Under the pieces are notes generated by a model, which did not search any database, was not told where the DNA came from, and saw nothing but the letters and a program-made list of their open reading frames with translations. A program made the translations under genes and the position numbers. Of a stretch of 64,000 bases of DNA, positions 7,150 through 15,802 are shown piece by piece. Position 1 is the stretch's first letter. Every line of letters starts with the position of its first letter. This stretch comes from JAVBWI01 sp036677445 (GTDB lineage Bacteria; Bacillota; Clostridia; Christensenellales; CAG-138), in the NCBI GenBank assembly GCA_036677445.1, contig JAVBWI010000017.1, forward strand, positions 1 through 64,000, given 5' to 3'.

Positions 7150-8787
7150 ATGAAAATTACCGATATTCTGGGCATGGTGGGCGGTCTTGCGCTGTTCCTG
7201 TACGGCATGCGCATGATGGGCGACGGCCTGGAACGTTTGGCCGGCTCCAAGCTCAAGAGCATATTGGAAAAGCTCACCCGCAACCGGTTTATGGCAATGC
7301 TGGTCGGGTTTCTGCTTACCGTACTTGTACAAAGCTCCAGCGCCACAACGGTCATGGCCGTCGGCTTCGTCAACGTCGGGCTGATGGATTTCTCGCGCGC
7401 TATCGGCGTCATTATGGGCGCGAACATCGGTACGACAATTACCGCACAGCTCATCGCGCTCAAGGTAACCACCATCGCGCCCATATTCGCGTTTGTAGGC
7501 GTGATACTGTTTCTGTTCACGAAAAAATCCAGACCCCATAACCTTGGGCAGGTACTGGCGGGCCTGGGTATCCTGTTCATAGGCATGAACATCATGAGTT
7601 CGTCGATGGCGCCGCTCAGGGAAGTTGTTTGGTTCCAGCAGGCGATCACCAGTTTCTCCAATCCGCTGGTGGGCGTGGCGGTGGGTACGCTGTTCACCAT
7701 TCTCATACAAAGCAGCTCCGCTTCCATCGGCGTCATACAGGCGCTGGCCATGCAGGGGCTGATCGGTCTGGATAACTCCATCTATGTGCTCTTCGGCATG
7801 AACATCGGCACCACCATCACCGCCATACTGGCGTCCGTCGGCGGCAACAAGAACGCGCATCGCACGGCGCTGGTGCATCTGCTGTTCAACGCCATCGGAA
7901 CGATCATATTCATTGTAATTGCGCAAACACTGCCGTTTGTCACCTGGGTGGAAAGCTTTACCCCCGGCGATACGGTCGCGCAGATCGCCAACGCGCATAC
8001 CATATTCAATGTAGGCACCACGCTGCTGCTGCTGCCCGCCGCAGGCCTGCTTTCAAAAATTGCGCTCAAGCTCATCCCGGGTACGGATGAAGTACAGGGT
8101 CCGCAGCTCATGCACATCAAAGATCTGGGCTCGGCCGCAGGCTTTGGCGCAGCCACCATCGCCATAAGGCAGGTGGACGAGGAAGTCAGCCGTATGCACC
8201 TGCTCGCCAGGGACAACCTGCATGCCGCGTTGGAGGCGCTCTTTGACCCGCGCACCGGCGATATTGACAGCGTCTACAATAAAGAAGAGATCATCGACTT
8301 CCTCAATAAAGAGATTACCCGCGCGCTGGTGCGCATCAACGCCATGGAATTGACGCACGAGGACGCCAAGCGTATGGGCGCCATGTACCATGTACTCTCG
8401 GACATAGAGCGCATCGGCGACCACGCGGAAAACGTTGCGGAATATGCCGTATTCTGCCGCGAGCACAACCAGGTGTTCTCCGAGCGCGCCACGCAGGAGC
8501 TGCACGAGCTGGCCGACATGGTATATAAAATCGTGGACGATTCGTTCGCGCACTTTGTGCGTCCGCAGCCCGGCGGGCTGCAGCGCGTAAGCGAGTTGGA
8601 AGAATCCATCGACCAGAAGGTGGAGCAGATGCAGATCCACCATATCGAACGGCTCAACGCGCACCGCTGCACGGCGGACATTGGCATGGTGTTTGTGGAA
8701 ATACTCACCGACCTTGAGCGTGTAAGCGACCACGCGCTCAATATCGCGCAGGCCGCGGTCAAAGCAGAAAAAGGGACTAAACAATAA
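7150..8787 (+). CDS. Na/Pi cotransporter family protein with PhoU-like C-terminal domain
   Basis: This 545-residue protein has two copies of the Na/Pi cotransporter repeat. The signature QSSSATT at about residues 61-67 is matched by QSSSASI near 195, each followed by a helix and an N-I-G-T-T motif (MGANIGTTIT, FGMNIGTTIT). Eight or nine membrane helices fill the first 310 residues. The C-terminal 200 residues form a PhoU-like helical domain (DIERIGDHAEN and DLERVSDHALN). The family imports phosphate with sodium, and the PhoU part probably regulates it. The ATG at 7150 is preferred over 7144 because AGGTGGG then lies at normal spacing. The 289-bp leader holds a candidate structured element. 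Confidence 0.92.
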   Translation: MKITDILGMVGGLALFLYGMRMMGDGLERLAGSKLKSILEKLTRNRFMAMLVGFLLTVLVQSSSATTVMAVGFVNVGLMDFSRAIGVIMGANIGTTITAQLIALKVTTIAPIFAFVGVILFLFTKKSRPHNLGQVLAGLGILFIGMNIMSSSMAPLREVVWFQQAITSFSNPLVGVAVGTLFTILIQSSSASIGVIQALAMQGLIGLDNSIYVLFGMNIGTTITAILASVGGNKNAHRTALVHLLFNAIGTIIFIVIAQTLPFVTWVESFTPGDTVAQIANAHTIFNVGTTLLLLPAAGLLSKIALKLIPGTDEVQGPQLMHIKDLGSAAGFGAATIAIRQVDEEVSRMHLLARDNLHAALEALFDPRTGDIDSVYNKEEIIDFLNKEITRALVRINAMELTHEDAKRMGAMYHVLSDIERIGDHAENVAEYAVFCREHNQVFSERATQELHELADMVYKIVDDSFAHFVRPQPGGLQRVSELEESIDQKVEQMQIHHIERLNAHRCTADIGMVFVEILTDLERVSDHALNIAQAAVKAEKGTKQ

Positions 8788-8806
8788 GTATTATGCGTCA
8801 CACACA

Positions 8807-8834
8807 AAGGCTTGCCGTAGATGCGGCAAGCCTT
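8807..8834. terminator. Hairpin terminator between convergent genes
   Basis: AAGGCTTGCCG at 8807-8817 pairs perfectly with CGGCAAGCCTT at 8824-8834 around a 6-base loop. It lies between the plus-strand Na/Pi transporter and the minus-strand signal peptidase operon. No long T run follows on either side, so it may be a weak terminator acting in both directions. Confidence 0.65.
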
Positions 8835-8922
8835 CATTATCTCGTTTATCCTGCTTGTAAAGTTCAATAGGAACGCAGGAGCTATATTAATACTTAATGC
8901 GACACCCACTTTTGCCCCAAGG

Positions 8923-9477
8923 TTACACAAACAATGCCGCCCGCGTGAGCGGCGATACGCGAAGACGCACCATGCCGTCAAGATTCTTGAGCGGGATGCA
9001 GCCGAGCGCCGGGTCGCGGCTGTCCATGCTCTGCCCCCGGTCGTCGCCGAGCACAAACACCGCGCCTGCGGGCACGGCCACGGGCGCGTACGCCTCCGCC
9101 AGGGCGGGGGAGTATGCGGATTCATCGAGCAGACAGCCGTTCACATACACATGGCCGTCCGCAATTTCCACCGTTTCGCCGGGCAGGGCGATGACGCGCT
9201 TGATGAGTTCCTCGCCTGTTTCCGGGTGGGAGAATATCACCATATCCCCGCGCTGCGGCATGCGCAGATACAGCGAAAACCTGTCGACAAGCAGCACCTC
9301 GCCGGGCAGCAGCGTGGGCGACATGGAGCCGCCGTTGACCCGCACGGGGGAAAGCACCAGCAGAAACAGCAGCGCGAGCACTGCGAACGCCTGTATCAGC
9401 ACAAACATCCAGGCATAAAAATTCTGGCGGGCGTATTCCGCTTTTTTATGGGCCGAACGGGATAAACGCTCTTTCAT
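8923..9477 (-). CDS. lepB: Signal peptidase I (third of three tandem copies)
   Basis: This 184-residue type I signal peptidase has one N-terminal membrane helix (about residues 22-45). The catalytic Ser lies in GGSMSPTL at about residue 51 and the catalytic Lys in KRVIALPGE at about 93; the conserved VLGDDRGQSMDSR motif near 143 follows. It removes signal peptides from exported proteins on the outer face of the membrane. It is the most divergent of the three copies and has a shorter N-terminus. It lies 17 bp downstream of the second copy and is probably the last gene of the operon. Confidence 0.92.
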   Translation of the reverse strand: MKERLSRSAHKKAEYARQNFYAWMFVLIQAFAVLALLFLLVLSPVRVNGGSMSPTLLPGEVLLVDRFSLYLRMPQRGDMVIFSHPETGEELIKRVIALPGETVEIADGHVYVNGCLLDESAYSPALAEAYAPVAVPAGAVFVLGDDRGQSMDSRDPALGCIPLKNLDGMVRLRVSPLTRAALFV

Positions 9478-9494
9478 GCCTTACTCCTGGTACA

Positions 9495-10148
9495 CTATCG
9501 GTAGTCGATGCGGGGAATTTCGCGCAGTTCACTTAGCGGCCATACCACGCAAAAAGCACGGCCGAGAATCTTTTCAAAGGGGATGGGCCCCACGCCGTAT
9601 TCGCGGCTGTCGGTGCTGTGGTTGCGGTTGTCGCCCATGACGAACACCGTGCCTTCGGGCACAGTCCCGGGGGATGCGGAACCGAATATATAGTCGTTCC
9701 AATACGCGCTTTCATCGAGCTGCTCGCCGTTAACGTATACCGCGCCGTCCCAAACGGATATGACATCCCCGGGCAGGCCGATCACGCGCTTGACGCGGCT
9801 GACCGTATGCCCCGGATAGTAGCACACAACAATATCCCCGCGCGCGGGCGGGGCGGCATAGTATGAAAGCTTTTCCACAATGATGCGTTCGCCGTCGAGC
9901 AGTGTGGGGTACATGGAATACCCATCCACCAGAACCGGTTCGCCTATGAATGCGCGAACGGACAGCGCAATGAGCAGTACGGTGATCAGATACAGAATAA
10001 AGGCCACGTTGGTGGCGCGGGTATATTCACGGTCGCCGTAATGAAGCTCCGACGCCGCCTTCTGCAGCGCCGCGACGTCGCGCCCGCGCAATTTCGGCGC
10101 CTTCACCAGCCGATCCCCCGCCCGCACAGGCTCATGTATAATTGACAT
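9495..10148 (-). CDS. lepB: Signal peptidase I (second of three tandem copies)
   Basis: From the ATG at 10148 this is 217 residues; a TTG at 10172 is an alternative start. The ATG overlaps the end of the preceding signal peptidase gene by 17 bp. The catalytic Ser is in DGYSMYPTL, the Lys in VKRVIGLPGD, and the family motif VMGDNRNHSTDSR follows. The single membrane helix (FILYLITVLLIALSVRAFI) is preceded by about 60 cytoplasmic residues. It is closely similar to the first copy through the whole catalytic domain, which suggests local duplication. Different copies may process different sets of exported proteins. Confidence 0.92.
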   Translation of the reverse strand: MSIIHEPVRAGDRLVKAPKLRGRDVAALQKAASELHYGDREYTRATNVAFILYLITVLLIALSVRAFIGEPVLVDGYSMYPTLLDGERIIVEKLSYYAAPPARGDIVVCYYPGHTVSRVKRVIGLPGDVISVWDGAVYVNGEQLDESAYWNDYIFGSASPGTVPEGTVFVMGDNRNHSTDSREYGVGPIPFEKILGRAFCVVWPLSELREIPRIDYR

Positions 10149-10743
10149 GCCGGACAGTGCGCAGGCTGTCAAGCGGCCACATCACGCAGACCACCTTGCC
10201 CACGATCTTTTCGTAGGGAATAGGCCCCACGCTTTCCTCACGGCTGTCGCTGCTGTTGTTGCGGTTGTCGCCCATAACGAACACCGTGCCTTCGGGCACA
10301 ATCAGCGGGTCCATATTGCCGCGGATGCGATCGTCCCAATACGCGCTTTCATCAAGCGGCTCGCCGTTGATGTACACCTCGCCGTGCGATACAAAAATCG
10401 TGTCGCCGGGCAGCCCGATTACGCGCTTGACGCAGCTGATCGTAAACCCGGGATAATAGCAGACGATAATATCCCCGCGTTCGGGCGGCGACACATAGTA
10501 CGAAAGCTTTTCCACCACCATTTGCTCCTCGTTGTGCAGTGTGGGGTACATGGAATCGCCGTCCACACGGATGGGCTCGCCTACGAACGTACGAACGCCG
10601 AACGCTATGAGCAATACCGTTACCAGGTATATGAAAAAATCGATGTTCGTGGCGCGGCGGTAGTCCCTGTCGCGGCTGTGCAGTTCCTCCGCATTTTGCC
10701 TGAGCGCGTTGAGATGTTTTTGGCTCAATCCCGCAGCCTTCAT
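10132..10743 (-). CDS. lepB: Signal peptidase I (first of three tandem copies)
   Basis: This 203-residue signal peptidase has a cytoplasmic N-terminus, one membrane helix around residues 34-52, the catalytic Ser in DGDSMYPTL, the catalytic Lys in VKRVIGLPGD and the VMGDNRNNSSDSR motif. Its ATG overlaps the stop of the DUF951 gene (ATGA), indicating translational coupling. It heads a row of three paralogues. The family is essential for protein export, so at least one copy is likely the housekeeping enzyme. Confidence 0.93.
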   Translation of the reverse strand: MKAAGLSQKHLNALRQNAEELHSRDRDYRRATNIDFFIYLVTVLLIAFGVRTFVGEPIRVDGDSMYPTLHNEEQMVVEKLSYYVSPPERGDIIVCYYPGFTISCVKRVIGLPGDTIFVSHGEVYINGEPLDESAYWDDRIRGNMDPLIVPEGTVFVMGDNRNNSSDSREESVGPIPYEKIVGKVVCVMWPLDSLRTVRHVNYT

Positions 10744-10940
10744 GTTTCCTGTCCTTTCGGCGGCAGCAAGCGCTTGCCCCGCTTTATAAAATCAGCGCGG
10801 TCCATCATCACGATGCGACCGCAGGCATTGCATTTTATCTTGATATCCGCACCCACGCGAATAATGGTCCAGTCGTTGCTGCCGCAGGCATGGGGCTTTC
10901 GCATCTGCACGCGGTCCTGCAACTCAAACTTTTCTATCAT
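10740..10940 (-). CDS. DUF951 family small protein
   Basis: This 66-residue protein matches DUF951, a small Firmicutes family of unknown function. The core KPHACGSNDWTIIRVGADIK is followed by CNACGRIVMMDR. Two cysteine pairs (one residue each in HACG and a CxxC) suggest metal binding, probably zinc. Its start overlaps the stop of an upstream 24-residue micro-ORF (ATGA) and its stop overlaps the start of the first signal peptidase (ATGA). Two degenerate copies of its first codons lie upstream. Confidence 0.9.
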   Translation of the reverse strand: MIEKFELQDRVQMRKPHACGSNDWTIIRVGADIKIKCNACGRIVMMDRADFIKRGKRLLPPKGQET

Positions 10941-11011
10941 ATGACAGCCCCCGTATCCGGTCGCGGATAAACTTTCTGCACACGGTCCCGCAACGCAAGC
11001 TTTTCTATCAT
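10937..11011 (-). CDS. Micro-ORF 2 upstream of DUF951 (24 residues)
   Basis: It encodes 24 residues beginning MIEKLALRDRVQKVYPRP and ends in a TGA that overlaps the ATG of the DUF951 gene. Its first eleven residues copy the DUF951 N-terminus (MIEKFELQDRV). Its own ATG overlaps the stop of micro-ORF 1. A translated leader peptide coupling mscS to DUF951 is plausible. Conservation in relatives would be needed to call it functional. Confidence 0.45.
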   Translation of the reverse strand: MIEKLALRDRVQKVYPRPDTGAVI

Positions 11012-11079
11012 ATTATAGCCCTCGTACACAGTCGAGGAAAAACTTTCTGCACGCGGCCCCGTAATTCAAGCTTTATCAT
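11008..11079 (-). CDS. Micro-ORF 1 upstream of DUF951 (23 residues)
   Basis: It encodes 23 residues beginning MIKLELRGRVQKVFPRLC. Its ATG overlaps the stop codon of mscS (ATGA) and its TGA overlaps the ATG of micro-ORF 2. It is the most degenerate copy, having lost one codon near its start relative to DUF951. Confidence 0.42.
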   Translation of the reverse strand: MIKLELRGRVQKVFPRLCTRAII

Positions 11080-11981
11080 AGCTCCCTCCGCGCGCCGCCC
11101 GATTCTTCGACTTCCACGCTCACCGAATCCGCGCGGTGCCCCCGCTCGCTGCCCATTACCACAATCTTTTGATATGGGATCTCGATACCCTCGCGCGAAT
11201 ACCGCTCTTTGATGCGGGCGTTGAGCGCGCGTTCGGTGGCCCACTGCGTCATGGGCTTTACGCGGAGCACCAGCCTTAGCGTAATGCCGCTGTCGGTGAG
11301 CGCCGTAACGCCCAGCACCTCCGGCGCTTCCACGGCGTTTCCGCTTTCCTTGGCGTAAGCCTCGGCTTCCTCGCGCATGCAGTCCATCGCGCGCTGCAGA
11401 TCCGCCTCGTAGGCGATATTGATATCCAGGAGCGCCAGATAATCCGCGCGGGAATAGTTGGTCAGCACCGCAATGCTGCCGTTGGGTATGACGTTGATTT
11501 CGCCGCGGAAGCCGCGCACCACGGTCGTACGCAGCGTAATCTCCTCCACCGTGCCGGTGATGCCCGCGATGAGCACATAGTCGCCCACGGCCATCTGGTC
11601 TTCCAACACCAAAAAAAGACCTGCCACCACGTCCTTGACGAAGCTTTGCGCGCCGATGCCGATGGCGATGCCGCCCACGCCGGCCGCCGCGAGCATGGAA
11701 CCCATGGTGGAGGTCAGCCCCAGCTGGCCGATGATACCGGCCGCCGCCATGAACCAGATCAGGTAGCGGCTCACGCTCTGCACTACGGTGGAGGCCGTCT
11801 CCACCCGCCGCTGCCGCTCCGGCGAGAGCTTTGCGGCCCGCTTGCGGTAGGATGAAGCGATCAGCCGCGCGACAATACGCACCGCCGCGCTCGCAAGCAC
11901 CCATATGAGTATGACCCCGGCGATGTTCCAGGCGTATTGCGTCCAGTTGGACTGTATGTTTTCCCACAACGTTTGCTGCAT
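11076..11981 (-). CDS. mscS: Small-conductance mechanosensitive channel (MscS family)
   Basis: The 301-residue protein has three N-terminal membrane helices. The pore-lining third helix is visible in MLAAAGVGGIAIGIGAQSF, which shows the Gly/Ala packing of MscS. It runs into VKDVVAGLFLVLEDQMAVGDYV and the beta domain (EEITLRTTVVRGFRGEINVIPNGSI), the strongest family signature. The C-terminal alpha/beta domain is complete. The channel opens under membrane tension and releases solutes after osmotic downshift. It follows the alpha/beta hydrolase on the same strand after about 120 bp, and its stop overlaps the first DUF951-like micro-ORF. Confidence 0.94.
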   Translation of the reverse strand: MQQTLWENIQSNWTQYAWNIAGVILIWVLASAAVRIVARLIASSYRKRAAKLSPERQRRVETASTVVQSVSRYLIWFMAAAGIIGQLGLTSTMGSMLAAAGVGGIAIGIGAQSFVKDVVAGLFLVLEDQMAVGDYVLIAGITGTVEEITLRTTVVRGFRGEINVIPNGSIAVLTNYSRADYLALLDINIAYEADLQRAMDCMREEAEAYAKESGNAVEAPEVLGVTALTDSGITLRLVLRVKPMTQWATERALNARIKERYSREGIEIPYQKIVVMGSERGHRADSVSVEVEESGGARREL

Positions 11982-12099
11982 GGAAGGCTCCCTCTCTTAT
12001 TGCTCCGGCGGTTTAATGCAGGCGCTCAATAGAAGTATGCCCACAGCGTGACTCCATCCAAACGGTACATATGGGGATTACGCGCAAAAACCCGCCAAT

Positions 12100-12999
12100 T
12101 TACAGGTCGACGGGGGCGGGAATATACTCCAGTACCGCCTCGGTAAAGCGCTGCGCCTTTTCCTCGTGCAGCAGATGGCCCGCATTGCGCACCACCGAGA
12201 ACTGCGCGTTCTGTATGGCGGCATGGTAGAGTTCACTGCTCTCGGGCGTATGCCACTTATCTTCGGCACCCCAGAGTATCAGCACCTCGGACTCAACGGT
12301 GCGCAGGTCCTTTTCAACTTCCGCTTCGTCGAAGTTTGCGACACAAAGCTGTATCGCCTTTCTGGAAAGCGAATCGGCGATGGTAGCGTAGTAATTATCC
12401 AGCATGTCCTGATTGATGTTGGTGAGGTCGAAAAAGCAATCCGAAAGCATGTTCTCCAATGTCCGGCGGCTGTACAGGCGGCTCGCGATACCGCCCAGAA
12501 GCGCGCTTTGGAGCATTCGCACGGCAAGCGGCATTTCCGGCGTGACCCCGCCGGGGGAGCACAGCACAACCTTGCCTATGCGTTCGGGATTCTTGACCAC
12601 AAAATCCAGCGTGTAGAGCGCACCCAGCGAAAACCCGACAAAATGCGCGGATTCAATGCCTTTGGCGTCCATAAACAGGCGGATAACGTCGGAATGCTCC
12701 GCAATGGCATAGTCGAACTGCACCGGCCGTCCGGAATACCCGTGGCCCAACAGGTCGATGGCGATCACGCGGTAATGCTCCGACAGGCAATTGAACACGT
12801 TCCGCCAGGTATACAAGCTCTGCCCCACGGAATGGATGAGCAGCAACGGCTCGCCCACACCCGCTTCCAGATAGTGTATGCGTGTTTCTTCCGGCACGGC
12901 GACGCCGCTTTTATCGGGGAAGCCGGGTAACTGTATGGAAACATAGTCCCCCGTATGTTCCGAATTGATGAATTTTTTCATCTGTAAGGCCAAGGTCAC
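12100..12999 (-). CDS. Alpha/beta hydrolase
   Basis: This 299-residue protein has the alpha/beta hydrolase fold. The oxyanion region is LLLIHSVGQSLYTWRNV, the nucleophile elbow GFSLGA carries the catalytic Ser at about residue 124, the acid is the Asp in WGAEDKWHTP, and the catalytic His lies in NAGHLLHEEK near the end. A YSGRP motif after LLGHG is typical of esterases and C-C bond hydrolases of this family. There is no signal peptide. The substrate cannot be inferred. It is the first gene of the minus-strand run leading to mscS and the signal peptidases. Confidence 0.88.
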   Translation of the reverse strand: MTLALQMKKFINSEHTGDYVSIQLPGFPDKSGVAVPEETRIHYLEAGVGEPLLLIHSVGQSLYTWRNVFNCLSEHYRVIAIDLLGHGYSGRPVQFDYAIAEHSDVIRLFMDAKGIESAHFVGFSLGALYTLDFVVKNPERIGKVVLCSPGGVTPEMPLAVRMLQSALLGGIASRLYSRRTLENMLSDCFFDLTNINQDMLDNYYATIADSLSRKAIQLCVANFDEAEVEKDLRTVESEVLILWGAEDKWHTPESSELYHAAIQNAQFSVVRNAGHLLHEEKAQRFTEAVLEYIPAPVDL

Positions 13000-13153
13000 G
13001 GTTTACCTCCCAGCATGCGTTTTGTATATCACCGGCACATGCTTACCTGTCATATCGTATAGCTATTTTATTCTACAACGTTTGCGGCATCAATGCAACC
13101 CAACGCGGGCGGTAAGAACTGTGAACGTACCATGAATATTGCCGGCTGCCCAT

Positions 13154-13182
13154 TTGCCAAGCTAAGCCAAATGGGTTACAAT
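13154..13182 (+). promoter_or_regulatory. Sigma-A-type promoter of the solute-binding protein gene
   Basis: TTGCCA at 13154-13159 and TACAAT at 13177-13182 are separated by 17 bases. They lie about 100 bases before the start of the next plus-strand gene, in the 281-bp gap between divergent genes. The rest of that gap shows nothing else I can identify. Confidence 0.6.
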
Positions 13183-13280
13183 ACTTCTGATATAGAGTCC
13201 GGGTTGAAAGCTGTGATCCTCCGGATGAAAATAGCGCCATGCAATTTGACTGAGCATGATCGGCAATTCAGGAGAGTAGA

Positions 13281-14129
13281 ATGCAAAAGCGGCGTCATCG
13301 GCGGCATGTGCACCACAGCCGCGGCCTGCTGCAGGGCCGCTGGCGTTTATTGCTGCCCGCGCTTGCCGGGGCCGCGCTGCTGTTGCTGCTTATATTGCTG
13401 CTGCGCCCTTCTTCCCAACTGCTCAATGCGCCGGAGATTGCGCGCGCGCAGCGGCTGGGGATACTGCGCGTGGGCGTCCGCTCGGATGTGCCCGGTTTTT
13501 CCATGAATGGCGACGGGCTGGAAGTGGCCATCGCGCGCAAAGTGGCGGCGCGTATATTCCCGGATATGGATCCCTCCGTTACGCTGGAGTTGATAAACGT
13601 CACGGCGTATACGGCGCTGCCCAAGCTCGCAAGCGGGGATATCGACCTCGCGTTCGCGCTGCAGCGCAACACCGGGAGCTCGTCATACACCTATTCCGGC
13701 GCTTATTATACGGATTCCGTGCGCCTGCTCTGCCGCGCCGGCAGCGAAACCGTCCCGCTTTCCGCCAAGCGCGTGGGGCTGATCGAGGGCAGCGAGGCGG
13801 AAGCTGCCTGGAAGGCGTACAACACGAAAAATGACGCGACGCTGTCCGCGTCGTATCTTGCCTCGTATCCCGATCTTGTAACGGCCCTGCTCGCGGGCAG
13901 AGTAGATTTCATCGCCGTGCCTGGCGTGCATATTGCGCAGGTGCTCCAAGACGGCGTCGCCCTGCACCAGACACAGCTGGGCAAGGCAGATTATGTGGCT
14001 GTTTCCTCCTCGGAATCGCCCGCTTTTGCGCTGTTTGCGGACTTGACGATACAGGAAATGCAGCGTGACGGCGAACTGGATGCATTGATCGACCATTACG
14101 GACTTTCGCAGTACCGCGCGCCCGGCTAA
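13281..14129 (+). CDS. Membrane-anchored family 3 solute-binding protein
   Basis: The 282-residue protein has a basic N-terminus and one membrane helix (about residues 23-42), then a bacterial solute-binding domain of family 3 type. Visible pieces are LRVGVRSDVPGFSMNGDGLEVAIARKVA, then LASGDIDLAFA, then VGLIEGSEAEAAWKAYN and a C-terminal LIDHYGL. These proteins bind amino acids or similar small ligands outside the membrane. No ABC permease or ATPase is encoded nearby, so it may act as a sensor or with partners elsewhere. The ATG follows AGGAGAG. The downstream M1 peptidase starts 38 bp later, hinting at a link to peptide use. Confidence 0.78.
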   Translation: MQKRRHRRHVHHSRGLLQGRWRLLLPALAGAALLLLLILLLRPSSQLLNAPEIARAQRLGILRVGVRSDVPGFSMNGDGLEVAIARKVAARIFPDMDPSVTLELINVTAYTALPKLASGDIDLAFALQRNTGSSSYTYSGAYYTDSVRLLCRAGSETVPLSAKRVGLIEGSEAEAAWKAYNTKNDATLSASYLASYPDLVTALLAGRVDFIAVPGVHIAQVLQDGVALHQTQLGKADYVAVSSSESPAFALFADLTIQEMQRDGELDALIDHYGLSQYRAPG

Positions 14130-14167
14130 GTAACGGCTAAACGCGTGCGGGGAAGAGGAGGTTTCCC

Positions 14168-15802
14168 TTGCGGCATTACGGCAAATATAAACACGCGGCG
14201 CCGGGCAAGAACGCCTGGCTGTGGATACCCGTGGGGATTTGCGTACTTGTGGCGCTGCTGTTCCTGTTCGGCGTGCTGCCGCTAAAAGCGGCGGAGCCTT
14301 TGCCTGCCGCCACGCCTGCGCCCACCGGCCCGGCAATGCCCGCGCTCTCGGACGCGTCGCCGGCCACGCCGACGCCCGCGCCGGAAGAACCTGCGCCCAC
14401 GCCGGAAACAGGCCCGGCGGCAAAAGGCAAGCCTTCGGGTGCCCCCCATACGCGCTACGAGCTGGCGGCGGAGCTTCGGCCCTCTCATGACAGGCTGTAC
14501 GCGAAACTGCGCGTGGAGTACCAAAACGTAACGCCGGATACGCTCTATGAGCTGATGTTCCACCTGTACCCCAACGCTTTCGCCGACGCAAACGGCCCCG
14601 GCGCGAAGGAACGCGGCTACCACGGCGGTTTTGACGCCGGACGGATGATCGTTTCCGCCGTAAGCCTGGATGGAGAGCTTGCCTATTTCACCGTTTCCGA
14701 CGACGGAATGCTGCTGCATGTGCCTTTTGTAAAGGAGCTTGCGCCGGGCGAAAGCACGCAGGTATTTATCGAGTTCGTGGTGGATGTGCCCACGCGCGAC
14801 GCGCGCTTTGGCCGCACGGAGCTTGGCTTCCAACTGGGCAACTTTCTGCCCATGCTCGCCGTTTATCAGGACGGCGCGTGGGTAATGGACGGATACCAGA
14901 CCATCGGCGACCCCTACTACAGCGAGGCGGCGGATTACGCGGTGGCGCTATCCTACCCCTCCAACCTGACGCTCGGCTGCACAGGCAGCGTTGTATCCAG
15001 CGAAACCAGGGACGGCGTTACCACCAGCTATATCGCGGCGGGAAGCGTCCGGGATTTCGCCTGCGTGCTGGGCAGCGGCATGCGCAGGGCGGAGGAGACC
15101 TATGAGGGCGTGCGCATCTATTCCTATGCGCTAAGCGATGCGAGCGCAGAGCGCGGCGCGAAGCTTGCGAAAAAAGCGCTGGAAGTGATGACGCCGCTCA
15201 TAGGCGGTTACCCGTATGAAACGCTGACCGTCGCGCAGGTGAATATGTATTATGCGGGCATGGAATATCCCAATTTGCTGATGGTGCAGCGCGAGCTGTA
15301 CCTGCCGGGGCGCGAGGTGGAGCTGGAGCTGACCGTCGCGCACGAACTGATCCACCAGTGGTTCTACGGGGTGGTAGGCAGCGACCAGGTCAACGCGCCA
15401 TGGATCGACGAGGCGGTCACCAGCTATTTGAGCCTTGTCTATTTTGAAAACGCAGGCAGCCAAAGCGCGTATGACGCGCTCTTTACCCGCTATATCGTCG
15501 AACGCGCCGCGTTGGGCGGGCGCGTGGACGGCGCGCTTTCGGATTACGCGACGGAGGAAGCGTATGTGAATTCCGTCTACTGGCGCGGCGCGGCGCTTTA
15601 CCACGCTTTGCGGCAGAAGCTCGGCGACGAGGATTTCTTTGAAGGGCTTCGCGTTTACCTGCGCGACAACGCGTATAAGGTCGCCATCAAAGAAGACATT
15701 GTCGCCGCCTTTGAAGCGGCAAGCGGCGAGGAACTCGCGGCGTGGTTCGACGAAATGCTCGCGGCGCCCGCCGCACAAAAAGCGGACGGCAACGCCGCAT
15801 AG
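14168..15802 (+). CDS. M1 family metallopeptidase, membrane-anchored
   Basis: The start is TTG at 14168, with GAGGAGG just upstream. The 544-residue protein has one membrane helix near residues 18-36, a Pro/Thr/Ala-rich linker (about 45-95), and a gluzincin peptidase domain. The zinc site is HELIH at residues 392-396 with the third ligand Glu at about 415 in WIDEAVTSY, the classic HExxH-18-E spacing of M1 aminopeptidases. The upstream GMEYPN matches the GxMEN substrate-binding loop but with Tyr-Pro for part of it. It should act outside the membrane as an aminopeptidase. It is probably co-transcribed with the preceding binding protein. Confidence 0.9.
   Translation: MRHYGKYKHAAPGKNAWLWIPVGICVLVALLFLFGVLPLKAAEPLPAATPAPTGPAMPALSDASPATPTPAPEEPAPTPETGPAAKGKPSGAPHTRYELAAELRPSHDRLYAKLRVEYQNVTPDTLYELMFHLYPNAFADANGPGAKERGYHGGFDAGRMIVSAVSLDGELAYFTVSDDGMLLHVPFVKELAPGESTQVFIEFVVDVPTRDARFGRTELGFQLGNFLPMLAVYQDGAWVMDGYQTIGDPYYSEAADYAVALSYPSNLTLGCTGSVVSSETRDGVTTSYIAAGSVRDFACVLGSGMRRAEETYEGVRIYSYALSDASAERGAKLAKKALEVMTPLIGGYPYETLTVAQVNMYYAGMEYPNLLMVQRELYLPGREVELELTVAHELIHQWFYGVVGSDQVNAPWIDEAVTSYLSLVYFENAGSQSAYDALFTRYIVERAALGGRVDGALSDYATEEAYVNSVYWRGAALYHALRQKLGDEDFFEGLRVYLRDNAYKVAIKEDIVAAFEAASGEELAAWFDEMLAAPAAQKADGNAA

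Larger units (their letters stand above)
10911..11079 (-). repeat. Tandem copies of the DUF951 gene start
   Basis: Three successive segments begin with ATGATA(G)AA(A), about 71 bp apart (starts at 11079, 11011 and 10940 on the minus strand). They share the pattern M-I-(E)-K-x-x-L-x-x-R-V-Q. The last one is the real DUF951 gene; the other two are cut short after 23 and 24 codons. Confidence 0.85.

Noticed and set aside
6897..7541. Plus-strand ORF of 214 codons in the Na/Pi leader
   Set aside because: Its second half overlaps the well-supported transporter gene in another frame, it lacks a ribosome-binding site, and its first part covers the paired hairpins.
13093..13506. Plus-strand ORF ahead of the solute-binding protein
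   Set aside because: It overlaps the start of the better gene in another frame and includes the predicted promoter.
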